Source: Chloroflexota bacterium (lineage in GTDB: Bacteria > Chloroflexota > Anaerolineae > Aggregatilineales > UBA3940). Taken from it: DNA of 6,234 bases. The stretch's first letter is position 1; every line of letters starts with the position of its first letter. The position numbers and the translations under genes are program-made. The stretch is taken from NCBI GenBank assembly GCA_024643825.1, contig JAHEME010000190.1:1-6234 (forward strand). Direction: 5' to 3'. Below the pieces are notes generated by a model. It worked only from the letters and a program-made list of their open reading frames with translations, searched no databases and had not been told where the DNA came from. Shown one piece after another: positions 5,939 through 6,234 of this stretch.

Positions 5939-6234
5939 CTAGCCGCCAGCGACTGCGATCTCCTCCATCGGGTAAGGAACAATGTTGCGATGCCCATCTT
6001 CTGTGATGACATACGTGCGCGAGAAGAAGACGCCCATGGTTCCGTCAGCATTGACGGGTGTGATCTCGATAGCGTATGTGTTGCCTGGACGGATGACTTC
6101 GTCACCGGGCAAAGCCTTGATGTTGTCGGTGCTGACGAACGGAGGTGCGGTGATCAAATCCAGGCCATGAACCATGATCGGCCTCGACTGCCCGCCTCTG
6201 GCGCGAAAGTGACCGCCCGCCTTCCGCACATTTT
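5939..6234 (-). CDS. C-terminal part of a third M24/creatinase-fold protein (copy 3, truncated by window edge)
   Basis: About 98 codons of an open frame ending in TAG at 5941-5939; the N-terminal three-quarters lie beyond the window. It aligns without gaps to the C-terminus of the 4487-5761 product, sharing about half of the residues, for example QSRP, EVI, ITP and EEIAVA versus DEIAVA. Only three metal-ligand positions can be judged. The His position appears to be Leu (in VHGLDLI), the fourth ligand position is Glu (YAIEITP), unlike the other two copies, and the fifth appears to be Ser (FFSRTYVITEDG). It too is therefore probably not a normal metallopeptidase. A GTG near 6229 is not a credible start because homology continues upstream of it to the window edge. 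A 159-base gap with a hairpin separates it from the next gene. Confidence 0.85.
   Translation of the reverse strand, partial: NVRKAGGHFRARGGQSRPIMVHGLDLITAPPFVSTDNIKALPGDEVIRPGNTYAIEITPVNADGTMGVFFSRTYVITEDGHRNIVPYPMEEIAVAGG

Noticed and set aside
1..6234. CRISPR arrays, tRNA or rRNA genes, insertion sequences, attachment sites
   Set aside because: No regularly spaced repeats, no tRNA-like cloverleaf, no rRNA-like segment and no transposase or terminal repeats were seen on either strand.

Overview
The window carries a run of catabolic or redox genes, all on the minus strand. Transcription order, from high to low coordinates: a truncated M24/creatinase-fold protein (5939-6234, 5' end outside the window); a second M24/creatinase-fold protein (4487-5761); a third (3268-4434); a large FAD-binding protein related to AprA and succinate dehydrogenase/fumarate reductase flavoproteins (1390-3156); a small two-cluster [4Fe-4S] protein related to AprB (1058-1348); a luciferase-like (LLM) flavin/F420-dependent oxidoreductase (134-988); and the first five codons of another gene behind a near-perfect Shine-Dalgarno (1-15). 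No RNA gene, insertion sequence, CRISPR array or convincing plus-strand gene is visible.

Spacing suggests at least two transcription units. A 12-bp perfect hairpin (5850-5877) followed by a plausible promoter (5814-5842) separates the truncated M24 gene from the rest. The genes from 5761 down to 134 are separated by only 41 to 111 bases and are probably co-transcribed, possibly with an internal promoter in the 111-base gap before the flavoprotein. A 118-base gap with two adjacent inverted repeats precedes the last, truncated gene.

The most unusual feature is the set of three tandem, diverged M24-fold paralogues. By eye, the two complete copies have lost all five canonical metal ligands of M24 peptidases and also lack a histidine at the position equivalent to the catalytic His of creatinase. 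They are therefore unlikely to be aminopeptidases or creatinases, despite what automatic annotation would say. With an AprAB-like flavoprotein/ferredoxin pair and an LLM oxidoreductase, the cluster looks like an uncharacterised pathway for a small molecule. A nitrogen or organosulfur compound is a guess by analogy with creatinase, ectoine hydrolase, DMSP lyase DddP and sulfonate monooxygenases. The substrate cannot be read from the sequence.

Organism: moderately high GC by eye, Shine-Dalgarno-led bacterial genes with one GTG start, and a TIGR03560-like LLM protein of the type common in Chloroflexota and Actinomycetota. Chloroflexota is my tentative guess, with low confidence; nothing here fixes the taxon.
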